From IMG/VR virus record IMGVR_UViG_3300042549_004147, positions 1 to 20,212 of that record: DNA of 20,212 nucleotides; one strand, written 5' to 3'. The notes below the pieces were generated by a model. It had not been told where the DNA came from and ran no database searches. It was given only the letters and a program-made list of their open reading frames with translations. The translations under genes and the position numbers were made by a program. Shown here piece after piece: positions 13,481-20,096 of the stretch (position 1 is its first letter; the number at the start of each line of letters is the position of its first letter). This DNA is from a virus.

Positions 13481-14993
13481 ATATTATTTTTGTTTTTAAA
13501 GTTTCGTATTTAACGTGTTTGCTATCTTTTAGCATTGATGTAATTGTCTTTGAATATGCTGGGAATAAATATTTTCTAAATCTTTGGTTTAATTGAATAT
13601 TTGGATTGTGCAAATGAAATTCAATTTTTTCTATTTTAGATAAAAAATATATCCATTTTTCTCGCAATACTTTTAAAGTTTCATATTTTGTTGAACCTTT
13701 ATTAATAAAATAAATTAAATCTAATGTTGGTGGTATTGTATTATTTTTTTTCCCTTGAATTTCAAAAAGTTTTTGTTCTTTCGGAATATCTTCTTCTACT
13801 TCTATAATATCAGGAACGTTCCCGCAATTAGGGCAGCAACTTTCTTTAATCTCATAAGTAAATCCACATTCCTCACATTCTGTAATATCTAAAAGTTTAT
13901 CTTTTATTTTCTTATCTGAAAATATTTTTTTCCAATCTCGATTAAAACTAAATGCTTGGTGTTCTTTATTATTATTACCGCCATCAATTAAAAGAAAAAA
14001 AGGTTTTTCTATTTTATTCGTTGGTCTTGCTCCACGCCCTGCAATCTGAACCCACAAAGATAATGATTTTGTAGCACGGGCCATAATAATACATTCTACA
14101 TCGCACACATCAAAGCCTTTTGTGAAACATCCAGTATTTATTAAAATAGCATCTCTTTCATTTTTAAACCATTCAATAATACTATCTCTTTCGTTTGGTG
14201 TGTTATTTACGCTGTCATAAGTTTTAATATTTTTATCTTTAAATAACTCGGCATAAATAGCATTTGTTTCCGTTGCCGAAGTAAATATCATTGTTTTTTT
14301 TCCTTCACAAAGTTTGTCGTATGTTTTGCGAAGTGCTTTTTTATAATCAGGATGTTGAAATACTTCTTTTAAACTTGCAGCCGTAAATTCTCCGCTTGCA
14401 TCAGTTTTTAAAGGTGTACTATCAAATTCAATGTATTCTGTTTTTTCAGGTACTAAATAACTATTTTGCATTAACCATTCAATTGGTTTCCCGCATACAA
14501 TATCATCATATACATCGCTCATTGTTTCTTGCGCGCTTATATTTTCATCAATAGAGTACCTTTTTAAACGCGCAGGAGTAGCAGTAAATCCAATAATTTT
14601 GCAATCAGTTAGGTAAGTAAATAATTTATTAAATTCCCAAATATGGCATTCATCAATAATGCAATAATCAAATTTAGGTAATTTTTCGCGTCTATTGTAA
14701 ACGGATTTAATCATACCTACTAATATTTTATTATCAGGTATTTTTTTTGCTCCAGCTAAAATAGATCCGATGTCTGCACCTTGCTTTTTAAATGTATCAA
14801 TAGTTTGATTGACTAAATCAATACTGTCAACGAGTATTAAAGTTTTGGCATTTAATTGCGTTACTAATTCCGTAAAAATTACTGTTTTTCCACCACCAGT
14901 AGAAAGCTGAACACAAAGTTTTTCAGTAATTGGAATTTTTTGAAGGATTTCATCTAACAACTCTTGTTGATAGGGTCTTAAAGTTTTTTTCAT
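13437..14993 (-). CDS. SF2 DEAD/DEAH-type helicase with zinc knuckle
   Basis: A 518-residue helicase of the type III restriction/UvsW-like SF2 group. It has LRPYQQELL at the start (Q-like motif), Walker A STGGGKT (31-37), motif II DECH (114-117), motif III FTATP (136-140), a C-terminal RecA-like domain from about 225 (KKTMIFTSAT, NTGCFTKGFDV) and motif VI QIAGRGARP (316-324). A four-Cys zinc knuckle follows (CEEC 373-376, CCPNC 386-390), then a helical tail of about 120 residues. It probably remodels forks or recombination intermediates with the primase-helicase encoded next. It is the first gene after a separate promoter and a structured leader, whose U-run ends only eight bases before the ATG. 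Confidence 0.9.
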   Translation of the reverse strand: MKKTLRPYQQELLDEILQKIPITEKLCVQLSTGGGKTVIFTELVTQLNAKTLILVDSIDLVNQTIDTFKKQGADIGSILAGAKKIPDNKILVGMIKSVYNRREKLPKFDYCIIDECHIWEFNKLFTYLTDCKIIGFTATPARLKRYSIDENISAQETMSDVYDDIVCGKPIEWLMQNSYLVPEKTEYIEFDSTPLKTDASGEFTAASLKEVFQHPDYKKALRKTYDKLCEGKKTMIFTSATETNAIYAELFKDKNIKTYDSVNNTPNERDSIIEWFKNERDAILINTGCFTKGFDVCDVECIIMARATKSLSLWVQIAGRGARPTNKIEKPFFLLIDGGNNNKEHQAFSFNRDWKKIFSDKKIKDKLLDITECEECGFTYEIKESCCPNCGNVPDIIEVEEDIPKEQKLFEIQGKKNNTIPPTLDLIYFINKGSTKYETLKVLREKWIYFLSKIEKIEFHLHNPNIQLNQRFRKYLFPAYSKTITSMLKDSKHVKYETLKTKIIYDTIQQLQNGKRHE

Positions 14994-15005
14994 TTAATAC
15001 AAAAA

Positions 15006-15074
15006 CCCGCAAATCAAAAGGTGGAAGACTTTATCATTGCGGGAATTTAATAATATTGTTAATTAGGCTTCCAC
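15006..15074 (-). ncRNA. Leader RNA with H-type pseudoknot before the helicase gene
   Basis: On the minus strand four strands interleave: GTGGAAG (15074-15068), CCCGCAA (15043-15037), CTTCCAC (15027-15021) and TTGCGGG (15012-15006). The first pairs with the third and the second with the fourth, each 7 bp without mismatch, which is the topology of an H-type pseudoknot (connectors of 24, 9 and 8 bases). The last strand is followed by TTTTT, so the second stem alone also resembles an intrinsic terminator, and the helicase ATG lies 13 bases beyond it. A perfect -7 element at 15085-15092 would start RNA a few bases before the first strand. A cis-regulatory leader (riboswitch, protein-binding leader or attenuator) or a short sRNA are both possible. 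I know no named family that fits. Confidence 0.5.
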
Positions 15075-15084
15075 TCCTATGGCA

Positions 15085-15092
15085 CAAATATA
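15085..15092 (-). promoter_or_regulatory. Promoter -7 element for the replication genes
   Basis: TATATTTG on the minus strand is a full match to TAnnTTTG. It lies just past the methyltransferase terminator and directly before the pseudoknot leader. The -33 position has only a T-rich sequence and no TTTG at 19 bases. It lacks the GTAAT/ATTAC operator seen in the two other promoters. Expected start is near 15079. Confidence 0.6.
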
Positions 15093-15110
15093 CAAATTAA
15101 TTTGATATAA

Positions 15111-15140
15111 AATAAAAAAACCGCTAAATTTCTTTAGCGG
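15111..15140 (-). terminator. Intrinsic terminator after the methyltransferase gene
   Basis: On the minus strand CCGCTAAA, a 4-base loop, TTTAGCGG (15140-15121), followed by TTTTTTTATTTT. The 8-bp stem has no mismatch. It closes the helicase-methyltransferase unit 24 bases after the methyltransferase stop. Confidence 0.92.
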
Positions 15141-15163
15141 CTAAAACAAAACGTGTAAATGTA

Positions 15164-16168
15164 CTAAAATAAAGTTTCTTGTTTTATACTTTCTTTAAAT
15201 CTTTTTGCGGCTTCTTGCAAATTTAACTTAGCTTGTTTAAAGTAACTATCTTTTAACTCGATACCTATTGCTTTTCTACCCATTGAAACAGGACTAAAAA
15301 CTTCACTACCTACACCCATAAAAGGAGTTAAAACAATTTCCCCAGGATTAGAATATAATTCTACAATTCTATCAATTACATCTAATTGCAAAGGGTGTAC
15401 GTGTTTTTCGTCATCTTCTTCTTTTGAATCTCTAAAAGGTAAAACATTATCTATTCTAATATCATCCCATACACTGGATGCGTAACGCTGCCATATATAA
15501 TGATTTAATTTAGTTATTTTGTCATCCTCATTAATATTGTTTAAATGATCCCAAAGTTGCACCTCGTTTAAATCTGAATTATTAGCATTATTCCAAGCTC
15601 TTAAAATGTTTGGTAAAATTGGAATTTCACCTGCATAATGATTCATTCCAAAAGGATGAGTTACTGGTACTTCATTTTCGCCTTTTTTAGTAAATACTAA
15701 AACATAATCAGGCATAGCAGTAAAACACTTTGTCGAATCTTCTACAATAAATTTATGCATTAAAGATTGAACCATTGTACGCATACGAACTTTTAAAGGT
15801 TCTTTCCAAATAGTTATTCTATTTCTATAATCAAAACCGTACTTCTCGTGTATTCTAATTACTTCGTGTGGAAAGTCCCAAAGGTGACAGGTATTTGTAT
15901 GAACATCCGTAACGTGTACCGCATTAATACGACCTCTTTTAGTTACCCTTGCCATTTCTTTTACCATAAATTCATATTGCTCTAAGAATTGTTCTTTACT
16001 ATCGCAATTAGAAAAATCTTTTTCAGAACTCGAATAATTGTATAATCCTGCAAAAGGAGGACTATAAACAACTAAGTCTACACTTTCAGTGTCTAAAGTT
16101 GGCAACACTTCCATACAATCGCCATTATAGATTGCGTAATTTTCTGTAATAATTTGATCTTTTACCAT
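15164..16168 (-). CDS. Site-specific DNA methyltransferase, beta class
   Basis: A 334-residue amino-methyltransferase with motif order IV, then target region, then X-I, which defines the beta class. Motif IV is SPPF (36-39), the form usual for N4-cytosine enzymes, although some N6-adenine enzymes have it. The segment NGDCMEVLPTL (15-25) precedes it, HPLQ (258-261) belongs to the motif X region, and TPFMGVGSEV (281-290) is the SAM-binding motif I, followed by GRKAIGIEL (297-305). The middle (40-250) is the target recognition region. No restriction nuclease is nearby, so it is an orphan. It is co-transcribed with the SNF2-like helicase 13 bases upstream and ends at a terminator. Likely roles are protection from host restriction or marking of phage DNA. 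Confidence 0.92.
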   Translation of the reverse strand: MVKDQIITENYAIYNGDCMEVLPTLDTESVDLVVYSPPFAGLYNYSSSEKDFSNCDSKEQFLEQYEFMVKEMARVTKRGRINAVHVTDVHTNTCHLWDFPHEVIRIHEKYGFDYRNRITIWKEPLKVRMRTMVQSLMHKFIVEDSTKCFTAMPDYVLVFTKKGENEVPVTHPFGMNHYAGEIPILPNILRAWNNANNSDLNEVQLWDHLNNINEDDKITKLNHYIWQRYASSVWDDIRIDNVLPFRDSKEEDDEKHVHPLQLDVIDRIVELYSNPGEIVLTPFMGVGSEVFSPVSMGRKAIGIELKDSYFKQAKLNLQEAAKRFKESIKQETLF

Positions 16169-16180
16169 TTTGTTTTGTTT

Positions 16181-17548
16181 TTAAAATTTAGGTTTAATAA
16201 TTGATTTGTTAAATTCTTTTGTTTTGTGTTCAAATGAACGGTTTACGTTTTCTGTTAGATTTCTATGTAATTGTATTGCTTTTTGTGTTTTTTGTTCTAA
16301 GGCTTCTAAAACCCTTGTTTGCCCGTCAGAAATAACCATATCAATAGTAACGTCTTTTGTTTGTCCAAACCTCCAAAAACGTCTTATAGCTTGGTAATAT
16401 TGTTCATAACTCCACGTTGGAAAAAATACTGAATGATTGCAATGCTGCCAGTTTAAACCCATAGAGGTCATTTTTGCCTTTGTAATTAGTCTTTCAATTT
16501 CTCCATTTGCAAAAGCTAAAAGTATTTCTTCTTTTTTATCAATACTTTGAGATCCTATAATTTCAACAGCATTTTTATCTGAACTTTTTAAAATACTACT
16601 TTCGTTATTAGTATTACACCAATATACCGAAGTTTTATTTTTTGCTAATTCAATAGCTTTTTCACATCTTTTTTCTTCCGTTTGCTTTTGTTCATAACGA
16701 ATTTCATTAAAATTTTTAGCTACTATATTAAACATTTGTAATTGACCATCTATAGAAATTTGACTATCATTTGTAACTATATGTTTATTAATTATCAATT
16801 CAGGTAAATTATAACGATCATTTGAAAAACCTAAGTCGCTAGGCATCTTTGCCATTATAGACCATTGATTAACCCAAGCAAAAAAGTCTTTTTCTGCGTG
16901 TGGTTTTAAGTAAAACTTTTCTCCAATATTTCTATTAGTTGAATCAATTGCATTATTATTTTGTTTAAAAAACTTCCCTAACATATCCATATACCCCATA
17001 TACCCCAACGCCTCCGAACTCGTACCTAATTCTATAAAGTCGTTAGGTGATGGTGTAGCCGTACTTAAAAATCTATAAGGTATTTTCTTAACAAAGCTTG
17101 TTACTTCTTGTTTGATTTTACCGTCAAAGTTTTTTAAAATACTACTTTCATCTAAAATAACTCCTTCAAAATCATTCTCATTAAAATAGTGTAATCTTTC
17201 ATAATTACATACAACTATTTTTTTAGTGTGCTTGCCATCTTTTGAGTATTCAATATCGTCAATACCTAACTTTTCAGCTTCTAAAATAAATTGAAACGCA
17301 ACCGCTAAAGGAGTTAATATTAATACCTTTTTATTGGTATGGTTTACTATGTTTTTAGCTAAAGATAATTGTACTAAAGTCTTACCCAATCCAGTATCTA
17401 AAAAAACAGCGCTACGACCTTTTAAAGTAGCTTTTTCAATAACGTGTCTTTGAAAGTCAAAAGCAATATCAGGAATGTAATTTGCTTTAAACCCATAGTT
17501 GCCTATTGAGTGTCTTTTTGTTTCTAAAAATTCTTTGTAATCTGTCAT
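16181..17548 (-). CDS. SNF2-like SF2 helicase / DNA translocase
   Basis: A 455-residue SF2 ATPase starting MTDYKEFLETKRHSIGNYGF. Upstream in-frame codons to 17608 overlap the promoter and are rejected. Motifs: FDFQRHVIEKA (30-40, Q-like), Walker A DTGLGKT (51-57), motif Ia LTPLAV, motif II DESS (133-136), motif III STATPSPND (162-170), and in the second lobe TKAKMTSMGLNWQ (356-367) and motif VI QAIRRFWRFGQTKDV (386-400), typical of SNF2-type phage helicases. No nuclease or target domain is present. It may translocate on DNA to clear proteins or to assist the methyltransferase encoded 13 bases downstream. It is transcribed from the operator-bearing promoter at 17579-17609. Confidence 0.9.
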   Translation of the reverse strand: MTDYKEFLETKRHSIGNYGFKANYIPDIAFDFQRHVIEKATLKGRSAVFLDTGLGKTLVQLSLAKNIVNHTNKKVLILTPLAVAFQFILEAEKLGIDDIEYSKDGKHTKKIVVCNYERLHYFNENDFEGVILDESSILKNFDGKIKQEVTSFVKKIPYRFLSTATPSPNDFIELGTSSEALGYMGYMDMLGKFFKQNNNAIDSTNRNIGEKFYLKPHAEKDFFAWVNQWSIMAKMPSDLGFSNDRYNLPELIINKHIVTNDSQISIDGQLQMFNIVAKNFNEIRYEQKQTEEKRCEKAIELAKNKTSVYWCNTNNESSILKSSDKNAVEIIGSQSIDKKEEILLAFANGEIERLITKAKMTSMGLNWQHCNHSVFFPTWSYEQYYQAIRRFWRFGQTKDVTIDMVISDGQTRVLEALEQKTQKAIQLHRNLTENVNRSFEHKTKEFNKSIIKPKF

Positions 17549-17578
17549 TTTGTGTTTTGTTTTGTTATTAATATTTGT

Positions 17579-17609
17579 CAAAGATAGTAATACTTTATTA
17601 TTACGCAAA
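17579..17609 (-). promoter_or_regulatory. Bacteroidota-type promoter of the helicase-methyltransferase unit
   Basis: On the minus strand TTTG (17609-17606), a 19-base spacer and TATCTTTG (17586-17579) match the Bacteroidota consensus. Just downstream lies the A/C-rich leader ending AACAAAACACAAAATG at 17548. It follows a terminator directly and carries the GTAAT/ATTAC operator in the spacer. Confidence 0.82.
17587..17604. promoter_or_regulatory. Operator-like dyad in promoter spacer
   Basis: On the plus strand GTAATACTTTATTATTAC, with half-sites GTAAT and ATTAC around eight bases. It differs from the dyad at 10509-10526 at only two positions in the centre and has the same placement next to the -7 element. 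A common regulator is the simplest reading. Confidence 0.6.
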
Positions 17610-17617
17610 TAAAAAGC

Positions 17618-17649
17618 AAAAAAAAATCGGTTAAATTAATAACCGATTT
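17618..17649 (-). terminator. Intrinsic terminator after the metallophosphoesterase gene
   Basis: On the minus strand AAATCGGTTA, loop TTAATT, TAACCGATTT: a perfect 10-bp stem (17649-17640 with 17633-17624), followed by more T for nine in a row. It begins nine bases after the stop codon and directly precedes the next promoter. Confidence 0.93.
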
Positions 17650-17657
17650 AAAATGTA

Positions 17658-18773
17658 TTAGAAAACGTGGGTGATTCGGGCGATTTGACCATTATTTTTG
17701 CAATGTAAAAAACCCTCTACAGCTTTTGGTGCGTGTTGATATCCGTTTCTACTATGCCAACTGTCAGCGCTCGAAGGACTTCTTAAAGACTCAACTGTGA
17801 TACCTATGTAATCCTTGCTTGTTTTGTGGTGTACGTGATGCGTATATACGTATCTATGTTTTGTTAAACTCCATTCAATAGGGAATTCCTGTGCCATTAA
17901 TAAAGGTAACAATTCTTGTTTTGCACCATCTCCGTGAGTAGTTCCAATAAGGTTGTTATAATACCTAAAACCTTTACGATGCGCTATCGAAGTATCAAAA
18001 GTAATATTTTGGCAGTTTTTAAAATAAGTTTCGATTACTTGAGCTAAAAAGAATCCGTTTGTATAATCGTGGTTACTTGGATTAAAACAAAAATGAACGT
18101 CTGCAATAGGTAAAAGTATTTCTAAAACATCAATATAAAGATTTTTAGCAATTATAAAATTTTCAAACCACATTCCATCGGTATCCTGTGGTGTGCCACT
18201 TGTAGTAGTGCGTTTTGGGTTGTCAATATGTAGTATATCATTACCGCCAATAAACAAAATTTTATCAATATTAAAAGAAGAAACCTTTTGTAAAATACCT
18301 TTTACTCCTGCTAAAACTCTATGTACTGCAATTTGATTATTATAATCTTCTCCAGTTTCAAAATGTTTTGATAGTTTACCAATGTGAATGTCAGCAGGGT
18401 CTAAAACTAATAAATAAGAATCTTTGTTTTCAATTCGTTCTAACTTTAAAAAATTAGGAGCGTATTCCTGTAAATCTTTTATTAATGTTGTTGTAAGGTC
18501 TTGAAATTGTTTTTCGTCTGCTTTCTCAAATAGTGGATTGGTAACTCTTACACTTTCATTTTTATTTTTTAACCATAACATCGGAACTGTTTTCGGATCA
18601 ACCCCTACGTTTTCACAAGCGTTTAAAATACCTGTATTGTCTTTTAGTTTTGCTATATGTTTTCTAATTCCTGAAACTTTATCAGGTAAAATTTGCCTTG
18701 CTATTTCTCTATTACTTAAACCTTTTTGTAATAATTCTAAAATCTCATCATTATACTTTGAAAAAATACTCAT
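17658..18773 (-). CDS. Metallophosphoesterase with N-terminal helix-turn-helix
   Basis: A 371-residue two-part protein. Residues 1-45 (YNDEILELLQKGLSNREIAR, then SGIRKHIAKL) are a helix-turn-helix of the type found in phage and transposase proteins. From about 118 a calcineurin-like metallophosphoesterase follows with metal ligands DIH (128-130), GGND (176-179), SNHD (233-236), THGD (279-282) and HHVHH (312-316), so both metals can be bound. Similar phage proteins are annotated as DNA repair exonucleases or general phosphoesterases; the combination with HTH favours DNA as substrate or target, but this is inference. It is flanked by terminators on both sides. The upstream terminator U-run ends only 17 bases before its ATG, leaving no room for a normal separate promoter. 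Confidence 0.85.
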   Translation of the reverse strand: MSIFSKYNDEILELLQKGLSNREIARQILPDKVSGIRKHIAKLKDNTGILNACENVGVDPKTVPMLWLKNKNESVRVTNPLFEKADEKQFQDLTTTLIKDLQEYAPNFLKLERIENKDSYLLVLDPADIHIGKLSKHFETGEDYNNQIAVHRVLAGVKGILQKVSSFNIDKILFIGGNDILHIDNPKRTTTSGTPQDTDGMWFENFIIAKNLYIDVLEILLPIADVHFCFNPSNHDYTNGFFLAQVIETYFKNCQNITFDTSIAHRKGFRYYNNLIGTTHGDGAKQELLPLLMAQEFPIEWSLTKHRYVYTHHVHHKTSKDYIGITVESLRSPSSADSWHSRNGYQHAPKAVEGFLHCKNNGQIARITHVF

Positions 18774-18790
18774 ATTTTGGTTATTTGATT

Positions 18791-18820
18791 AAAAAAAATA
18801 CGCCCCGTTTTGAGGCGTAT
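18791..18820 (-). terminator. Intrinsic terminator after the MazG-like gene
   Basis: On the minus strand ATACGCC, a 9-base loop, GGCGTAT (18820-18814 with 18804-18798), then eight T. It starts eight bases after the MazG-like stop. As the next gene starts 17 bases after the T-run, part of its expression must come from read-through or from a start inside the hairpin. TATATTTA at 18820-18827 is a 7/8 match to the -7 element. Confidence 0.9.
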
Positions 18821-18827
18821 AAATATA

Positions 18828-19193
18828 CTAAATTAAATCTGACAAATCCACACTCAAAAACCCCTCAGGTTTTACAATTTTGCCCTCAGGGCTTAATAAT
18901 ACTTCCCCATTTGGAAACTTTGTCATATTGTTAGCGTGAACTCTACGAAAAGCTTCCGAAAATATATCCTGCATTCCGTGAAAATTAATACTTCCAAATA
19001 ATACATAAGCCTGATCCACTAAAGCATCAAGTATCTCTACTTTGTCATTATTATAACAAGCTCCCAAATATTCTAAATTTTCCTCTTTCATTAATTTATA
19101 CCTTAATTCACAATCGTTGTAACTGTTAACCGTTGGTAAATCGTTAATAATTTGTTGTCCTGTTTTCTGAAATTCTCTAACTTCGTTTAGCAT
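18828..19193 (-). CDS. MazG / PRA-PH-like nucleotide pyrophosphohydrolase
   Basis: A 121-residue all-alpha NTP pyrophosphohydrolase. The metal-binding EExxE motif is KEENLEYL (36-43; Glu37, 38 and 41) and the second ExxD helix is EILDALVD (53-60; Glu53, Asp56, Asp60). The C-terminal half has RRVHANNMTKF (83-93) and EGKIVKPEGF (103-112), matching the phage branch of this family ('VHxSNMsK..dGK..K'). It hydrolyses (d)NTPs or ppGpp-like nucleotides to monophosphates, probably to tune nucleotide pools or host alarmones during infection. The start overlaps the 46-residue gene by 17 bases. A strong terminator follows. Confidence 0.85.
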   Translation of the reverse strand: MLNEVREFQKTGQQIINDLPTVNSYNDCELRYKLMKEENLEYLGACYNNDKVEILDALVDQAYVLFGSINFHGMQDIFSEAFRRVHANNMTKFPNGEVLLSPEGKIVKPEGFLSVDLSDLI

Positions 19194-19317
19194 ACATTTC
19201 TATTATTTGTTGGTTTGTAAAATATTGACCATGATATAAAAAACCATCTTGTACTTTTACCAAGTTCGGTTCTGTATCAAGCCATTCTATTAATTCAGCT
19301 ATTTTATTTGTTTCCAT
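19177..19317 (-). CDS. Small protein of unknown function, 46 residues
   Basis: ATG at 19317, TAG at 19177-19179. The product starts METNKIAELIEWLDTEPNLV and continues KVQDGFLYHGQYFTNQQIIE, with a helix, a short beta hairpin (VKVQDGFLYHGQYF) and a second helix. No family recognised. It overlaps the DUF3310-like gene by 14 bases upstream and the MazG-like gene by 17 downstream. The nested overlaps are typical of compact phage operons and make it likely to be real. Confidence 0.6.
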   Translation of the reverse strand: METNKIAELIEWLDTEPNLVKVQDGFLYHGQYFTNQQIIEMYAKRS

Positions 19318-19498
19318 ATTCTTTTAAATAAAGTTCTAAAACGATTATTGTTTTTTTTATATCTTCAGTAAATAAACCTTTTTTTCTACTTCTTACAATC
19401 CTTTTAATTGCATCGAATTCCCACGAGTTAAGGTTTTGTTGTTCTGCAAATAGGTATAAACTACCTTTTGAATTATCATAATGTTTTGGTGTTTCCAT
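19304..19498 (-). CDS. DUF3310-like small protein
   Basis: A 64-residue product. The order KHYDNSKGSLYLFAEQQNLN, then FDAIKRIVRSRKKG, EDIKKTIIVLELYLKEYG corresponds to the DUF3310 pattern (PKHY...G..iKYi.RagkK...eDlkKa..yLe), with the KHY start (5-7), the basic KR..RS.KK block (32-40) and the ED(I/L)KK helix (45-56). DUF3310 proteins are common in phage replication or nucleotide modules next to MazG-like genes, as here; they have no established activity that I can name. It overlaps the 46-residue gene by 14 bases. Confidence 0.65.
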   Translation of the reverse strand: METPKHYDNSKGSLYLFAEQQNLNSWEFDAIKRIVRSRKKGLFTEDIKKTIIVLELYLKEYGNK

Positions 19499-19524
19499 AA
19501 TTACCTTTTTAAATTATTTTTTTG

Positions 19525-19692
19525 TTATACATATATAAAATTAGTATTATTTTTTAAACGTCCAGATATTCTATCTGTAAAATATCTTTTATTTTTTTTA
19601 TATATTTCAGATAATTCTTTAATAGTATAGAAAATTCCATTTTGAGTATCTAAAACTGTTTTAACATTTGATAAATATATATTTGTAGGCAA
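19525..19692 (-). CDS. NUMOD1-like DNA-binding fragment, non-ATG start
   Basis: A frame of 55 codons if TTG at 19692 is used; no in-frame ATG exists upstream of the domain. It reads VKTVLDTQNGIFYTIKELSE, then RISGRLKNNTNFIYV. This matches the NUMOD1-type repeat of homing endonucleases (V.DT.TG.iY.SikEas..... G..KN.T.f.Y), a small helix-turn-helix for DNA recognition. No HNH or GIY-YIG catalytic part is present. It lies in the same frame as the upstream acidic gene, beginning one codon after that gene's TAG, so the TAG could be a recent split, or the fragment is a remnant of a decayed homing endonuclease. Confidence 0.5.
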   Translation of the reverse strand: MPTNIYLSNVKTVLDTQNGIFYTIKELSEIYKKNKRYFTDRISGRLKNNTNFIYV

Positions 19693-19695
19693 TGG

Positions 19696-20079
19696 CTACG
19701 ATTCCGTTTTATCAGGAACTAATCTTAAATCAGAATCTAAAAACCACCATTTCTTTTTTTGATAAACTTCATTCATTTTAGATACAAATTCATCAATAAT
19801 ATCTGTTCTTTTTTTAAAACATAATTCCATATCCTTAGTATCATCGTCAGGATTTCCTTCTGTATCATAATATTTATCTGTAAGCCAGTCAATTAGTTCT
19901 TCTGATGATATTGAAGCAGAATTAGATTCTTTATTTGCTACACATAAATATCCGTAATGTGGTTCAAAATCTTCTTCTTCTAAATCATCAATATTTTTCA
20001 ATGATTGCATTTCTAAATCTTCATAACCACAAAGAGTATATCCTTGTTCTAATGCTTCTTTTACTGTGATTGTTTTCAT
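19696..20079 (-). CDS. Acidic protein of unknown function, 127 residues
   Basis: ATG at 20079 (MKTITVKEALEQGYTLCGYE). A longer frame to 20133 starts at TTG and reads out a Cys-rich N-terminus in another gene's frame, so it is rejected. The product is strongly acidic (DDLEEEDFEPHYGY, YDTEGNPDDD), with a helical C-terminal part ending KKKWWFLDSDLRLVPDKTES. No domain recognised. Acidic phage proteins of this size can be DNA mimics or inhibitors, but nothing specific supports that here. The frame continues open after its stop into the NUMOD1-like fragment. Confidence 0.65.
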   Translation of the reverse strand: MKTITVKEALEQGYTLCGYEDLEMQSLKNIDDLEEEDFEPHYGYLCVANKESNSASISSEELIDWLTDKYYDTEGNPDDDTKDMELCFKKRTDIIDEFVSKMNEVYQKKKWWFLDSDLRLVPDKTES

Positions 20080-20096
20080 AATTACTTTTAGTTTAA

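Noticed and set aside
15006-15074. Pseudoknot leader as a SAM-II/SAM-V riboswitch, prompted by UGAUAAA in the loop and the methyltransferase next door
   Set aside because: In the SAM-II fold as I remember it, the conserved UGAUAAA follows the 3' strand of the first helix, while here it follows the 5' strand of the second. The downstream gene is a helicase and not a methionine/SAM gene.
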